NCBI GenBank assembly: GCA_046297095.1
Contig: JBKCNS010000001.1
Location: 60,922-124,921, forward strand
Origin: JBBATK01 sp046297095
GTDB lineage: Bacteria > Bacteroidota > Ignavibacteria > Kapaibacteriales > NICIL-2
Direction: 5' to 3'
DNA: 64,000 nucleotides
Shown here: positions 1 through 9,151 of the stretch, in pieces
Layout: every line of letters starts with the position of its first letter
How positions within the stretch are numbered: the stretch's first letter is position 1
Translations under genes and position numbers: made by a program
Notes under the pieces: model-generated
What the model saw: the letters and a program-made list of their open reading frames with translations, nothing else
What the model was told of the DNA's origin: nothing
The model's database searches: none

Positions 1-1459
1 TCGAAACCTTTGGTTCCGAGCCGCTTCCCTGCTGTGTGATGACAATGAGATATTCTTTTCCCGCCATGAATCTGCTTACACAGGTAGCTCGCAAATAGTC
101 CGGACCACCTGAGCTCATGGCTAACACCGTGACAGGTGCAACGCCCGGTGCCAAACGAACCACTCCCGATACCGTTCCCGGCTTGAGGTTTACGGCGATC
201 AGCTCGCCATTGTGAAACTGACCGGCGTCGTCTGTGCGAGCTCCCATGCGCACACGAAACGTGGCTGCGGAAGCTGCTGCCGCACAATGCACCACCCGCA
301 CGGTCACCGAGTCTTTGGGAGTTTGAGTGCGGGTTGGGGGCACAAGTACAAGGCCCATACCGGTTCCACTGCCGGATCCGCCGGCGGAAGAATCGTAACA
401 AACAAGTGAATACCGGGAAGACACACTCAACGCAGTACTCGCCGTGGCCGATGCCGCTCCCGACGAATACAGTTTGAACTCGTCGCTGCTGCTTCCGGCG
501 CACGCGAGCACCGGCATATACGAACCGATAGCTCTGGTGTTGAGATCCGACACAACACGCGTGTTGCCGTTGGCCACAATTGAGTCCACATTCACGCTAC
601 CGGCATTGATCACACGAACCAGAGAGAGTCGCTCCGATACCGGCACAGGAACCGATTTCCTCATAGCTACTGCCGTGCCAAGGTCTTCATTCAGAGTTAG
701 AACAACCGGCTCAGCATTCTTCTTTTTGGAAACGATAACAGAGTAGCTGCCACGCGAACTGACCATGGCCGAATACGTTCCTATGAAGGTATTGCCGCGG
801 ATCAGAGAGAATACTAAACTTCCCTCGGGGACAAATGAATACGCGCTTCCCTGCCGCACAGCTACAGCACTACCAATCTGCTCACCGTTCGGACAGCCCT
901 CACGCATGGTGTACTGAGTTGTAATGTCGTCGCCGGCTACAATCAAGCGTACCTGTGCGAAGCCCGGCTGTGGAAGCAACAGACGCGAAGTATTGAATTG
1001 TAAAACAGTATCAATTGCTTTTGGTTGCTGCGACGAAGGCAATGTTGGAACAGCGATCAGCAGCTCGGTGGATTGCTTAGCAAAGCGCACCCTACCGTTC
1101 ATAGAATACACCGGCGCGCCGTTTTCCAGAACCGACACAAATGCGGAGTCTGCAGGCGCAGAGACAAACACCGATGCCGATGTATCCGGTGTGAGATCAG
1201 TGATCACTTTTGAGTCTAAAGACAGCGACCGTGGCGTACCGTCTCCGCACATGTTCACGAAGCGCACCACAATGCTGTCGCCACCCGGTGGCGGACTCAC
1301 CAGGTTCCAATTTTCTTCTTTGCACCCCGAGGCACCAACCAACACCGCCACAACCGCACACATCACTACTGCGCTTGTGTGATTACTGCATGTAGCGAGA
1401 AACATGGAACGCAATGCGGATGACCAATTCTTGGCAGACATATTCGAGCACAGACTCAT
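1..1459 (-). CDS. DUF4397-like lipoprotein, truncated at the window edge
   Basis: An uninterrupted minus-strand frame starts at an ATG at 1457-1459 and leaves the window at base 1, so about 486 codons are visible and the C-terminus is missing. After a longish N-terminus comes a hydrophobic stretch ending VGASGCKEE, which looks like a lipoprotein signal with Cys as the acylated residue (about residue 49); a later in-window start such as the Met just before the hydrophobic stretch is possible. The rest is beta-rich and Ser/Gly/Val-rich. Segments such as VRVVHCAAAA, VRFVNMCGDG and LVRVINAGSV, each followed by a strand-rich stretch, look like repeated DUF4397-type units (known to occur in surface or periplasmic proteins; role unknown). 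It is likely anchored in the outer membrane. It is divergent from prfA (148 bp apart). The coding call is firm; the family call is moderate. Confidence 0.75.
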   Translation of the reverse strand, partial: MSLCSNMSAKNWSSALRSMFLATCSNHTSAVVMCAVVAVLVGASGCKEENWNLVSPPPGGDSIVVRFVNMCGDGTPRSLSLDSKVITDLTPDTSASVFVSAPADSAFVSVLENGAPVYSMNGRVRFAKQSTELLIAVPTLPSSQQPKAIDTVLQFNTSRLLLPQPGFAQVRLIVAGDDITTQYTMREGCPNGEQIGSAVAVRQGSAYSFVPEGSLVFSLIRGNTFIGTYSAMVSSRGSYSVIVSKKKNAEPVVLTLNEDLGTAVAMRKSVPVPVSERLSLVRVINAGSVNVDSIVANGNTRVVSDLNTRAIGSYMPVLACAGSSSDEFKLYSSGAASATASTALSVSSRYSLVCYDSSAGGSGSGTGMGLVLVPPTRTQTPKDSVTVRVVHCAAAASAATFRVRMGARTDDAGQFHNGELIAVNLKPGTVSGVVRLAPGVAPVTVLAMSSGGPDYLRATCVSRFMAGKEYLIVITQQGSGSEPKVS

Positions 1460-1607
1460 GTTCATATGGCGCGAAAAATACGCGTTGGCCAAGAGACGGA
1501 GGCGCTGAATTATCTTTGCAGCTGTCGGTGTCGGCGAAACGATTCAAACACCACTACACGTAGCAGTTCAGTAAGCACCACAATAGACAGCTCATCAAGC
1601 AAATCAC

Positions 1608-2699
1608 ATGGAAGAAAAAATCGCGGCGATTATCGAGCATTTCCGGTCGGTAGAACACCGGCTGAACGACCCCTCTGTGGCCGGCGATCCCGCGCAGATG
1701 AAATCGCTCTCTAAAGAGCACAAAAACCTGCAGCCCATTGTGGATGCGGGCGAGCGCTACCTGCGCATAGTGCACGATATTGCCTCGAACAAGGAACTCA
1801 TTGCCGATGCAGCCACCGATCCCGAGCTGCGCGACCTTGCCTACGACGACCTTAAATCGCTCAACGAGCAAAAGGAAAAAAGCGAGGAAGAGCTACGAGT
1901 GTTGCTACTGCCGCGCGATCCCAACGATGCCAAGAACTGCACTATAGAAATCCGGGCCGGAACCGGCGGTGATGAAGCCGCAATCTTTGCCGGCGATTTA
2001 TTCCGTATGTACATGCGGTACTGCGAGCGCAAGGGATGGAAGCTACTGCTGCTCGACGAAAACGAAAGTGAGCGCGGCGGTTTTAAGGAAATCAGCTTCG
2101 AAGTGAATGGCGATGGGGCCTATGGCTTTTTGAAGTTCGAAAGCGGTGTGCATCGAGTGCAACGTGTTCCGGAAACCGAGGCCAGCGGGCGCATCCATAC
2201 ATCGGCAGCCACGGTTGCCGTGCTCCCCGAAGTGGACGACGACATTGTGATCGACATCAATCCTGCGGATTTGCAAATCGATACCTTCCGCAGCGGCGGT
2301 AAGGGCGGGCAGAATGTGAACAAGGTAGAGACTGCCGTGCGAATCACGCACAAACCATCGGGCTTTGTGGTGGGATGCCAGCAAGAGCGTTCACAGTTGC
2401 AGAACCGCGAACGTGCAATGAAAATGCTTCGCGCAAAACTCTACGAGCAGGAATTGGAAAAACGCACCTCGGCCCTGGCAAGCACCAGAAAAAGTTTGGT
2501 GGGCAGTGGCGATCGTTCGGATAAAATCCGTACCTACAATTATCCGCAGAATCGCGTTACCGATCATCGCATTGAAGGCGACGGAAAAAACACGGCGCTG
2601 CAGCAAGTGATCGACGGTGCGCTTGATACCATCACCGAAGCACTGCGGCTTCAGGAGCAAGCGGAGCTATTGCAAAACAGCGGCTCGCAGAATCCTTAA
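1608..2699 (+). CDS. prfA: Peptide chain release factor 1
   Basis: Class I release factor that reads UAA/UAG in the ribosomal A site and triggers peptidyl-tRNA hydrolysis. The 363-residue length is normal for RF1. The codon-recognition tripeptide is PET at residues 188-190 (RF1 has PxT where RF2 has SPF), followed by GRIHTSAATVAVLPE, typical of RF1. The catalytic GGQ is at residues 233-235 in the context SGGKGGQNVNKVET, and its Gln is the residue normally methylated by PrmC. The N-terminal coiled-coil domain is complete. The start at ATG 1608 fits the expected N-terminus, MEEKIAAI. prmC is not adjacent. RF2 is unlikely because there is no SPF motif and no programmed-frameshift leader. Confidence 0.97.
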   Translation: MEEKIAAIIEHFRSVEHRLNDPSVAGDPAQMKSLSKEHKNLQPIVDAGERYLRIVHDIASNKELIADAATDPELRDLAYDDLKSLNEQKEKSEEELRVLLLPRDPNDAKNCTIEIRAGTGGDEAAIFAGDLFRMYMRYCERKGWKLLLLDENESERGGFKEISFEVNGDGAYGFLKFESGVHRVQRVPETEASGRIHTSAATVAVLPEVDDDIVIDINPADLQIDTFRSGGKGGQNVNKVETAVRITHKPSGFVVGCQQERSQLQNRERAMKMLRAKLYEQELEKRTSALASTRKSLVGSGDRSDKIRTYNYPQNRVTDHRIEGDGKNTALQQVIDGALDTITEALRLQEQAELLQNSGSQNP

Positions 2700-2733
2700 A
2701 TCTCTACTCGTCTTCCGTCAGTTCAACCTGCGT

Positions 2734-3891
2734 TTAGCCTCGTTGATGCTTCGCGCATTCATCAAGCACTCGGTCGAATGCAGCGCACGTCTGCTCCACG
2801 CCATACCGCTCTGCGGCAAGCGATGCAATAAGCTGCGCACGCTTGCGATCGTGGTCTCGATGTACAAACGCCTCCTGAACTACGCGGCATATCTCACGTT
2901 GCGAACCCGGTTCGAACAATCGCCCCCAGGCGCCCTGTTCAAGTATCTCCGGTGTTCCTCCGCTATTGGTTCCGGCCACGGGGCAGCCCCGTATCAGAGC
3001 CTCTACCGTGACCATTCCGAAGGTCTCGCTGCGTGTGGCCATAAGGAACAAGTCCACAGCATCGAAGAACACGCCGGGCTTGTGGAGAAATGGATGCACG
3101 TGCACTGCATCAGTAAGACCAAGGTTGTGGATCTCTCGTTGAATTTCCTGCGCGTGTGCTTCCATGCCCACCGATGCTTCACCCACAAGTACCAAATGCA
3201 CATCGCCCAGAGCTTCGCGAATACATGGCATGCTTTGAATAGCAAGCAATTGTCCCTTCGCCGGATCGAGCCTGCCAATAATACCAATGCTAAAACCGGC
3301 CTCAGGAAGTCCAAACTGCGCTCGTGCCGCGCCGCGTTCTACGCTTTCACCAAGGTGCGCGGGATCTACTGCGAGCGGGATCACATGAACGCGCTCAGTA
3401 GGCACTCGCGTGCGCTGCAGCACTTCATTGCGAAGCGATTGCAATGGTGCTATCCATGCATCGATGGACTGATACCGGCGAGTATGAAGAATATCACGTT
3501 TGTTTACACCCAAACCCATCTGTTGCCAATACACGATGCTCAAGCTTGGCATGCGCCGTTTAATACGACCGGCCAAGCTTAGATCGTGGTTCAAACTAAA
3601 CACCACCTGAGGGCAGCCATGTTCACGAAGAATGCGAATCACACGCAAAGCAGATGGTATGTCTGCATATTTCCACGGCCTGGAAATGCAAACAACCGGC
3701 ACGTTGGCGCCACGGCACAGATGATGCAAGGGCGAATCCTGCACGCACAGCACCAGCACACGATACCCGCGCTTCTGCATGCGCTCTGCCTGGCGCATGG
3801 TGCTCAGCTCCAAACCGCCTTTGCTTAAGGAGCTACAATAAAATGCTATGGTGCGTGGTGATTCGATGCGTGCTATTTGAAAGAGTTTCAA
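2734..3891 (-). CDS. GT4-family glycosyltransferase
   Basis: Retaining GT-B fold glycosyltransferase (GT4 type), 385 residues. The N-terminal half opens with a strand followed by SKGGLELS, the acceptor-side glycine loop, and the C-terminal half has IGIIGRLDPAKGQ, typical of the nucleotide-sugar domain. The ExxxxxxxE motif is Glu289 and Glu297 (ETFGMVTVE), followed by GCPVAGTNSGGTPEIL. It probably transfers a sugar from a nucleotide-sugar donor to a cell-envelope glycan or lipid; the substrate cannot be read from sequence. There is no ATG near the N-terminus. The frame follows a stop directly with TTG at 3891, so either TTG is the start or the annotated N-terminus is slightly short. It lies convergent to prfA with a 34-bp gap. 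Confidence 0.85.
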   Translation of the reverse strand: MKLFQIARIESPRTIAFYCSSLSKGGLELSTMRQAERMQKRGYRVLVLCVQDSPLHHLCRGANVPVVCISRPWKYADIPSALRVIRILREHGCPQVVFSLNHDLSLAGRIKRRMPSLSIVYWQQMGLGVNKRDILHTRRYQSIDAWIAPLQSLRNEVLQRTRVPTERVHVIPLAVDPAHLGESVERGAARAQFGLPEAGFSIGIIGRLDPAKGQLLAIQSMPCIREALGDVHLVLVGEASVGMEAHAQEIQREIHNLGLTDAVHVHPFLHKPGVFFDAVDLFLMATRSETFGMVTVEALIRGCPVAGTNSGGTPEILEQGAWGRLFEPGSQREICRVVQEAFVHRDHDRKRAQLIASLAAERYGVEQTCAAFDRVLDECAKHQRG

Positions 3892-4136
3892 TTAGTCTTT
3901 GAGTACTTTCTGTAATGATCACCGTAAGGCAATGCAATCATCGTTGGGCCGGTGATGTGCTCTACTGCGATTACTTACGTCTGCAATGATAGATGCAATT
4001 GCTTCGGCTGTTGAATTTCTACTAAAACTCAACTGCCACCACAATCCTGAGCGCAATATCCTGCACTCCCGTAGTTTTGCCCAATACCTATTTGATTACT
4101 TCTGCATTTAAGCACAACTTTCTACCGCACACTTCC
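3892..4136. other. Spacer between the glycosyltransferase gene and purB
   Basis: This 245-bp divergent spacer must hold promoters for both flanking genes. I see no conserved RNA, terminator hairpin or clear repeat in it. A TTG codon at 4077 opens the purB frame early, but nothing supports its use as a start. Confidence 0.4.
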
Positions 4137-5429
4137 ATGATTGAACGTTATACCCGGCCCGAGATGGGCGCTTTGTGGAGCGACGAAAATCGCTTTCGTA
4201 TTTGGCTCGAGATAGAAATTCTGGCGTGTGAAGCGCAGGCAAAACTAGGTGTGGTGCCTCAAGAAGCGGTGGATGAAATTCGTGCCAAGGCAAACTTCGA
4301 TACCGCTCGAGTGCTGGAGATTGAGCAAACCACCAAGCACGACGTAATTGCCTTCCTGACGAATGTGGCCGAATACGTGGGCCCGAGTTCACGCTTTGTG
4401 CACATGGGCATGACCTCCAGCGATGTACTGGACACCTGCCTTTCGGTGCAACTCAAGCAAGCCGGCGAGCACTTGATGAAAGAGCTTGTGCGCTTGCGCG
4501 ACGTGCTGGGGCGCCGCGCTGTGGAATTCAAAAACACGATTTGCGTGGGACGCTCGCATGGTATTCACGCCGAGCCCACCACCTTTGGATTGAAGTTGTT
4601 GTTGTTCTACGAAGAGTGCAAGCGAAACATCACGCGCCTTGAGCATGCTATTGATACTATCTCAGTTGGAAAGATCAGCGGAGCCGTAGGAACCTTCGAG
4701 CATATCTCGCCTTTCGTGGAAGAATATGTGTGCGAGCGCCTCAACTTGAAGCCCGCTCCGGTGTCCACGCAAGTGGTGCAGCGCGATCGCCACGCCGAAT
4801 ATCTTTCCACACTTGGTATCATTGGTTCGTCGCTGGAGAAAATTGCATTAGAGGTTCGTCACTTGCAGCGCACGGAAGTTCGCGAGGCCGAAGAGTTTTT
4901 CTCGAAGGGTCAGAAAGGCTCGTCGGCAATGCCCCACAAGCGCAATCCTATTGTGTCTGAGCGCATCTGCGGTTTAGCCCGACTTCTTCGATCTAATGCC
5001 GTAGCGGCAGTAGAGAACAACGCCCTGTGGCACGAGCGTGATATATCTCACAGTAGTGTGGAGCGTGTGATATGCCCGGACAGCACTATCACTCTGGATT
5101 ATATGCTTGGCCTTACCATCAATCTGGTAGATACTCTGCTTGTGTATCCTGAAGCTATGCTAGCCACTATCAAGCGCTCGCATGGATTGGTGTTCTCGCA
5201 AACAGTATTGCTGGAGCTGATTCGCAAGGGCATCACCCGCGAGGATGCCTATGCACTTGTGCAAAGCTCGGCTATGCGCACATGGCAAGAGCAACGTCCG
5301 CTTATCGATACATTATGGGAATCCGAGGGTGTTCGCGCTCTTCTCACACGCGACGAACTTGAAGAGTTGTTCAGCGGTAAGAAATCACTACCGCATGTAG
5401 ATCACGTGTTTGCGCGATGCGGCTTGTAA
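4137..5429 (+). CDS. purB: Adenylosuccinate lyase
   Basis: Catalyses two beta-eliminations in purine synthesis: SAICAR to AICAR, and adenylosuccinate to AMP. The 430-residue protein begins MIERYTRPEM, the standard start of short bacterial PurB proteins, so I place the start at ATG 4137 and not at the in-frame TTG at 4077. The fumarase/aspartase superfamily signature GSSAMPHKRNP spans residues 261-271, with the mobile-loop catalytic Ser263. Other conserved blocks are GMTSSDVLDT, GRSHGIHAEPTTFG (catalytic His) and the region around RDISHSSVER. It appears monocistronic: convergent with recQ, and separated from the glycosyltransferase gene by a divergent spacer. Confidence 0.97.
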   Translation: MIERYTRPEMGALWSDENRFRIWLEIEILACEAQAKLGVVPQEAVDEIRAKANFDTARVLEIEQTTKHDVIAFLTNVAEYVGPSSRFVHMGMTSSDVLDTCLSVQLKQAGEHLMKELVRLRDVLGRRAVEFKNTICVGRSHGIHAEPTTFGLKLLLFYEECKRNITRLEHAIDTISVGKISGAVGTFEHISPFVEEYVCERLNLKPAPVSTQVVQRDRHAEYLSTLGIIGSSLEKIALEVRHLQRTEVREAEEFFSKGQKGSSAMPHKRNPIVSERICGLARLLRSNAVAAVENNALWHERDISHSSVERVICPDSTITLDYMLGLTINLVDTLLVYPEAMLATIKRSHGLVFSQTVLLELIRKGITREDAYALVQSSAMRTWQEQRPLIDTLWESEGVRALLTRDELEELFSGKKSLPHVDHVFARCGL

Positions 5430-5580
5430 CAGCTGCGCGGTAATTCTCAAACATGACCGCTTCTTGATAGGCGAGACACTCGTGTACCTTACTATCACTT
5501 TCACCTCAACAATTCACCGGAGCTCGTGGCATACACCGCGAGCTCTGTTCGTTTATGGAGCCTGTAAAGCTTCGGTACAG

Positions 5581-5623
5581 CATCGGGTAGGCATCGGGTA
5601 GGCTCAACTACACATCGGGTAGG
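5581..5623. repeat. 11-bp tandem repeat, three copies
   Basis: Three exact copies of CATCGGGTAGG lie at 5581-5591, 5592-5602 and 5613-5623 in the convergent spacer between purB and recQ. A 7-bp inverted repeat (GAGCTCG/CGAGCTC, 5520-5526 with 5539-5545) just upstream might be a weak terminator, but no clear T-run follows. The tandem repeat belongs to the class of 11-13-bp gene-boundary repeats seen across the window. Confidence 0.8.
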
Positions 5624-5674
5624 CAGTGCCTGTCTATCAACCTACGTCTGTTGTAATCTGTACCACGCTCTTGC

Positions 5675-8413
5675 CTATCCGCCAAGGCGCTGACGTTCGC
5701 GGCGCACATAGGCAGCGGCAATGCGAAGCTCGGCAGGAGAACTTTCCGGACCAATGGCAGCGCGCAAATCTTTGAGCATGGCGCGGGGATTTTTCTGTAG
5801 CTCTTTGCGCACGCTTGCCACAACACGCGCCGGAACAAGTTGATGCGGAGGCACGTCGACGCCGGCCATAATCATATCCTGCAGTTCGGCCGCCACAGAT
5901 CCTACAGCGGTTCGGCTATTCGCAGCAATGCGCGATACATCGTAACCTTCGCGCACAAGCTGTAAAAGCTCACGCTGCCGCGCAGTAAGATTATCCTCTG
6001 CACTATGCGTTGCGTCACTTTGGTGTTGGTCACCTATCACGGCCAAGAACTCGCGAGCATATCGCTCCAGAAACACGCGGCCAATGCCGCGAATGAGCGC
6101 ACACTCTTCCGGTGTAGCGGGCTTGTTCTCTGCCAAGGCCTTGAGCTGTTCATCGGTGGCAACGCTTCGGGCAGGTATAGAATATCTGGATGCAAGTTCC
6201 GTGCGTACTCGTTGCAAGTTCCCTAGCAGGGTGTTCTGTGCTGTTGAGCTTTGCTCGGCAGCAGCGCGTCCGGTCATTGCCACGGGCATTGCCAGCGGCG
6301 CGGGTACATCCTCACCCAGAAGTAATCGGCCTTTAGCGGTGATAGATACCACCGGCCTATCGCCCTTGCCATTGCTCAACACTCCGCTTCGAATAAGCCG
6401 GTCGATACTTTCCACTACCGACGAAACCGACTGCTCGCGAAGGCAGGCAAAGAATGTGCTGCGCGATAGGTCGAAGCGCTCCACCGTCGATGTGCTCTCG
6501 CCTACCAGCACAGCTGCAACGGTAGTACGGCCAAATCGTTCACCAAGTTCCGCCACTGCTTGCAGGATCTTTTCTTCGGCGTGTTGCTGCTCTTTTGTGC
6601 TCACAGGTTGAGCTGCTGAAAAGGTGGAGCCGGACTTGCCTGCAAAGGTGGAACCGGACTTGTCTGCAAAGGTGGAACCGGACTTGCCTGCAATGCAGGA
6701 GGAACAACGTCCGCAGGGCTCGGTGACAACGTCGTCGAAGTACCGCAACAACACCGTGCGTTTGCACTCGTCGGTTTCCATGTAGCGAACTACTTCGTCC
6801 AGCTTCTCCAGCGCTCTGGTATGCCTGGTCTCTAAACTTTTTGCATCGTAGGGAATGCGGTTTGCCGATGCACGCATTTCCATAAGCACAATACCACCGG
6901 AGCCGGAGGCCGGCTCGTAGCGAAGAATGCGTGCAAACTCGAAGGCACGCAATGCTTCCACACAGGCATCAAAGGGTATGTCGTGTTTACGGGAGAGGTG
7001 CTGCACATCCACTGATACCGATGCACGCAGAGCTTCGGGCCCAACACCACGAAGCAGCATTTCCAATACAGCCCGACGTTCGTTGGTGGTATGGTGGAAG
7101 TACTCACGAATACGCTCGGGATCGGCCGTAAGGTGCAGCCGTGCCTGCGCATTGCGCGGCCCCCGGCGAATCACTTGCGCTCGCTCCAATACATTCAGCA
7201 CACCGGATACCACCGGCGCCGGCATGTTCAAACGATTACCTATGCCGGTGTCGTCGGCGTACACCGGAGCCATTGCTTTGGAACCAACCGCTACGCCGGC
7301 CATGTCGTACAGATAGGTGTAGACGCTCTGCACGAACTCCGGCGCGGGATACATGTTTCGCAAAAAGTATTCTTGCAATTCCCTATCGCGAGGGTGATAC
7401 AAGGCCGTACAAACCGATTCCAATCCGTCGCGCCCTGCTCTGCCGGCCTCTTGGTAATAGGCCTCCAGCGTCAGCGTGAGTTCGGTATGCACTACATGCC
7501 GCACATCGGGTTTGTCCACACCCATGCCAAAGGCCGATGTAGCAGCAAGCACGCGAACATCGCCACAAAGAAACTTCTCTTGTGTTTCCTTGCGTTGAGC
7601 ATCGGGCATACCGGCATGGTAGGCACCGGCTGCATGCCCCATTCGTTGCAGCACCTCTGAAGTTTCCTCTACCTTGCGCCGTGATCCCGCATAGATAATC
7701 ACCGAGCCGGAAGGCGTCTGTTGTACCAGCTCGGCCACTCGGGCAATTTTGTTTTCGCAGTACTCCGTGTGATAGCGAAGATTAGGCCTGTCGAAACCCT
7801 TTACAAAGGTGGCCGCATCGTTCATGCTCAGCGAACGAACGATATCGGTGCGCACTTCAGCTGTAGCCGTAGCGGTAAGAGCAATGATGGGCACGCGTGC
7901 AAGTGTAGCAAGTGCCTCCGGAATGTTTCTGTACGATGGCCGAAAATCGTGCCCCCATTCGCTGATACAGTGCGCTTCATCCACCGCCAAAAAACTAATG
8001 TTGACTTCACGCAATTGCTCCAAGAACTGCGCGCTCTCTAGTCTCTCCGGAGCCACATATAGCAATTTGTACGCGCCAAACTTGGCGTTGGTCATGCGCT
8101 GCTGCAGTTCACGAATGTGCAGCGAGGAATTAATCTCGGTGGCAGGAACTCGCGCTCGCTTCAAGGCATCTACTTGGTCCTTCATCAATGCGATGAGCGG
8201 TGAAATCACCAACGCAGTCCCCGGGCTGAGGAGCGCGGGTATCTGATAGCACAAGGACTTTCCACCGCCGGTAGGCATCACGGCCAGAGTATCGTGGCCG
8301 GTGGTAATGGACTCAATAATCTCGGCCTGCCCCGGTCTGAATGAGGAATAGCCGAAGTGCTCACGCAACACTCCCTCTGCGCGGGTAATGAGTTGTGACG
8401 ATGATTGCTTCAT
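5675..8413 (-). CDS. recQ: RecQ-family ATP-dependent DNA helicase, long form
   Basis: Superfamily 2 3'-5' DNA helicase acting in recombinational repair. Visible motifs: FRPGQAEIIE (motif 0), Walker A MPTGGGKS at residues 46-53, DEAH at 145-148 followed by CISEWGHDFRPS (the RecQ aromatic-rich loop), and EAGRAGRDG (motif VI). A zinc-binding region follows, with an ECKR Cys and then CGRCSSC. Next come a winged-helix region and an HRDC-like segment (residues about 730-800). The C-terminus adds a helix-turn-helix-like domain (ARQRELLQLVREGYDVSRIA). At 912 residues it is about 300 longer than E. coli RecQ. Directly after the last zinc Cys is a threefold 8-residue repeat, KSGSTFA(D/G) (24-bp repeat, 6620-6691). 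Its ATG lies 1 bp after the stop of the AlbA_2 gene, so the two are probably translationally coupled. Confidence 0.95.
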   Translation of the reverse strand: MKQSSSQLITRAEGVLREHFGYSSFRPGQAEIIESITTGHDTLAVMPTGGGKSLCYQIPALLSPGTALVISPLIALMKDQVDALKRARVPATEINSSLHIRELQQRMTNAKFGAYKLLYVAPERLESAQFLEQLREVNISFLAVDEAHCISEWGHDFRPSYRNIPEALATLARVPIIALTATATAEVRTDIVRSLSMNDAATFVKGFDRPNLRYHTEYCENKIARVAELVQQTPSGSVIIYAGSRRKVEETSEVLQRMGHAAGAYHAGMPDAQRKETQEKFLCGDVRVLAATSAFGMGVDKPDVRHVVHTELTLTLEAYYQEAGRAGRDGLESVCTALYHPRDRELQEYFLRNMYPAPEFVQSVYTYLYDMAGVAVGSKAMAPVYADDTGIGNRLNMPAPVVSGVLNVLERAQVIRRGPRNAQARLHLTADPERIREYFHHTTNERRAVLEMLLRGVGPEALRASVSVDVQHLSRKHDIPFDACVEALRAFEFARILRYEPASGSGGIVLMEMRASANRIPYDAKSLETRHTRALEKLDEVVRYMETDECKRTVLLRYFDDVVTEPCGRCSSCIAGKSGSTFADKSGSTFAGKSGSTFSAAQPVSTKEQQHAEEKILQAVAELGERFGRTTVAAVLVGESTSTVERFDLSRSTFFACLREQSVSSVVESIDRLIRSGVLSNGKGDRPVVSITAKGRLLLGEDVPAPLAMPVAMTGRAAAEQSSTAQNTLLGNLQRVRTELASRYSIPARSVATDEQLKALAENKPATPEECALIRGIGRVFLERYAREFLAVIGDQHQSDATHSAEDNLTARQRELLQLVREGYDVSRIAANSRTAVGSVAAELQDMIMAGVDVPPHQLVPARVVASVRKELQKNPRAMLKDLRAAIGPESSPAELRIAAAYVRRERQRLGG

Positions 8414-8414
8414 G

Positions 8415-9068
8415 TTACTCTGCCAGGGTAAAGTACTCGTCGGTGGTGTTGGTGCAGATGTTCAGAACCTCTGCCCGGACCAGTCGTACTAAAATCTGCG
8501 AAGAGCGTCGCAGCGAGATATTCACAAGGTTTGCAAACTCCTTGACGGTGATGCGATGATGTTCCTCCAAAAAAGCAAACAGGCGTTTTTCTCTGTCGCC
8601 AATGTGAAGGGTCATAGGACGTGTTTGAGGATTTCTTCCGGACAGCAATCGCATCATTTCCTTACTTGCCAGCACCGATTGATCGGCATTGCGGATATAT
8701 GCACGGCGGTCGCGCTCAAGCGGCTGATCGGGATCTTCCTTGAGCATATGCGGTTTGGTTTCGCTTTCGTCCACATAGATCACCACTACTTCTTTCCAGT
8801 CTACTTCTATACATTCAACGCGGCAATGCACAGGCGGCTCCAGGTAAAACTCCGCTGCCGATATAACAAGCTCGATCTGCTCTTTCTCCGAGTCTACGCC
8901 AACAATCCTACCGTTGTCGTCTACCCCCACAAGCAGCACGCCTCCTTTGGTGTTGGCAAAGGCGGAAATCTCTTTTGCGAACTTCACATGCGAACTGAAC
9001 TTTCGCTTGAACTCCACACGTAGTCCTTCGCCTTCCAGTATCAACTGACGTAACTCATGGCGTTTCAT
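8415..9068 (-). CDS. AlbA_2/Schlafen-type domain protein with winged helix
   Basis: 217 residues. The N-terminal half matches the divergent AAA-4/AlbA_2 (Schlafen-like) fold: EGLRVEFKRKF, then EISAFANTKGGVLLVGVDDNGRIVGVD, the hallmark glycine-rich segment of this family. The C-terminal 65 residues look like a winged helix (REKRLFAFLEEHHRITVKEFANLVNISLRRSSQILVRL, given here in part). Family members are putative nucleic-acid-binding regulators, and some are linked to stress or phage defence; this one's role is unknown. It lies 70 bp downstream of the solute-binding protein gene and is tightly coupled to recQ, which suggests it controls or assists RecQ. Confidence 0.85.
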   Translation of the reverse strand: MKRHELRQLILEGEGLRVEFKRKFSSHVKFAKEISAFANTKGGVLLVGVDDNGRIVGVDSEKEQIELVISAAEFYLEPPVHCRVECIEVDWKEVVVIYVDESETKPHMLKEDPDQPLERDRRAYIRNADQSVLASKEMMRLLSGRNPQTRPMTLHIGDREKRLFAFLEEHHRITVKEFANLVNISLRRSSQILVRLVRAEVLNICTNTTDEYFTLAE

Positions 9069-9118
9069 GGGAGGAATCGAAGTAATGCGTGTTCACAATT
9101 TCCTGAAGGGCAGCTCTT

Positions 9119-9151
9119 ATTGCGCCGGTACTGCGCCATTATTGCGCCATA
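9119..9151. repeat. 11-bp tandem repeat spanning a stop codon
   Basis: Three imperfect 11-bp units (ATTGCGCCGGT, ACTGCGCCATT, ATTGCGCCATA) run from the spacer into the last codons of the solute-binding protein gene, overlapping its stop codon at 9139-9141. This repeat probably changed the protein's last residues. Confidence 0.75.

Noticed and set aside
2617..3582. 321-codon plus-strand ORF
   Set aside because: It overlaps the end of prfA and most of the glycosyltransferase gene on the other strand, which has clear motifs.
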